Source: an uncultured Clostridia bacterium (lineage in GTDB: Bacteria > Bacillota > Clostridia > TANB77 > CAG-508). Taken from it: a DNA stretch of 5,391 nucleotides. A model generated the notes under the pieces. The model ran no database searches. It was given only the letters and a program-made list of their open reading frames with translations, and was not told where the DNA came from. Of the stretch, positions 5,391 through 5,391 are shown one piece after another (within the stretch, counting starts at the first letter, position 1; each line of letters starts with the position of its first letter). The position numbers and the translations under genes are program-made. The DNA lies in assembly GCA_947629995.1 (NCBI GenBank), contig CANRFX010000076.1:1-5391 (forward strand), given 5' to 3'.

Positions 5391-5391
5391 T

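Overview
The window is a very A+T-rich stretch carrying most of a spoIIIA operon. This operon encodes the mother-cell half of the SpoIIIA-SpoIIQ channel that joins mother cell and forespore during endospore formation. The gene content, strong AGGAGG-type ribosome sites and heavy use of AGA, ATA and TTA codons point to an endospore-forming Bacillota of the class Clostridia, probably an uncultivated low-GC lineage. The exact taxon cannot be read from this window.

Layout, all on the + strand. Positions 1-644 hold the 3' part of an unrecognised acidic protein gene that ends in an intrinsic terminator (656-690). From 713 to 5247 run spoIIIAA, AB, AC, AD, AE, AF and AG in canonical order, with short gaps or a small overlap. 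Downstream, an imperfectly spaced but perfectly matched 35-bp inverted repeat (5243-5352) overlaps the spoIIIAG stop codon. It is followed by a sigma-A-like promoter (5362-5390) that fires out of the window. spoIIIAH, the usual last gene of the operon, is not seen directly after spoIIIAG.

The striking feature is that two of the seven spo genes are not open in one frame. spoIIIAA needs one +1 shift and spoIIIAE needs two. All three shifts fall exactly on an in-frame CGG codon, and in each case skipping the C restores a conserved glycine (GGT or GGA) and the family sequence. These three are the only in-frame CGG codons in the real genes of the window. Other CGN arginine codons (three CGA, one CGT) are read in the normal frame. 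No other frame break is needed anywhere, despite many long A and T runs. This is what one would expect if CGG were an unassigned or 'hungry' codon at which ribosomes shift +1, either by P-site slippage or by a four-base-reading tRNA. A context-specific sequencing or assembly artefact that inserts C between T and GG is the main alternative and cannot be excluded from one window.

Together, SpoIIIAA (ATPase), AB, AC, AD, AE (membrane platform) and AF, AG (ring-forming subunits) would build the mother-cell side of the channel. If the shifts are real, production of both the ATPase and the main membrane subunit depends on recoding at CGG.
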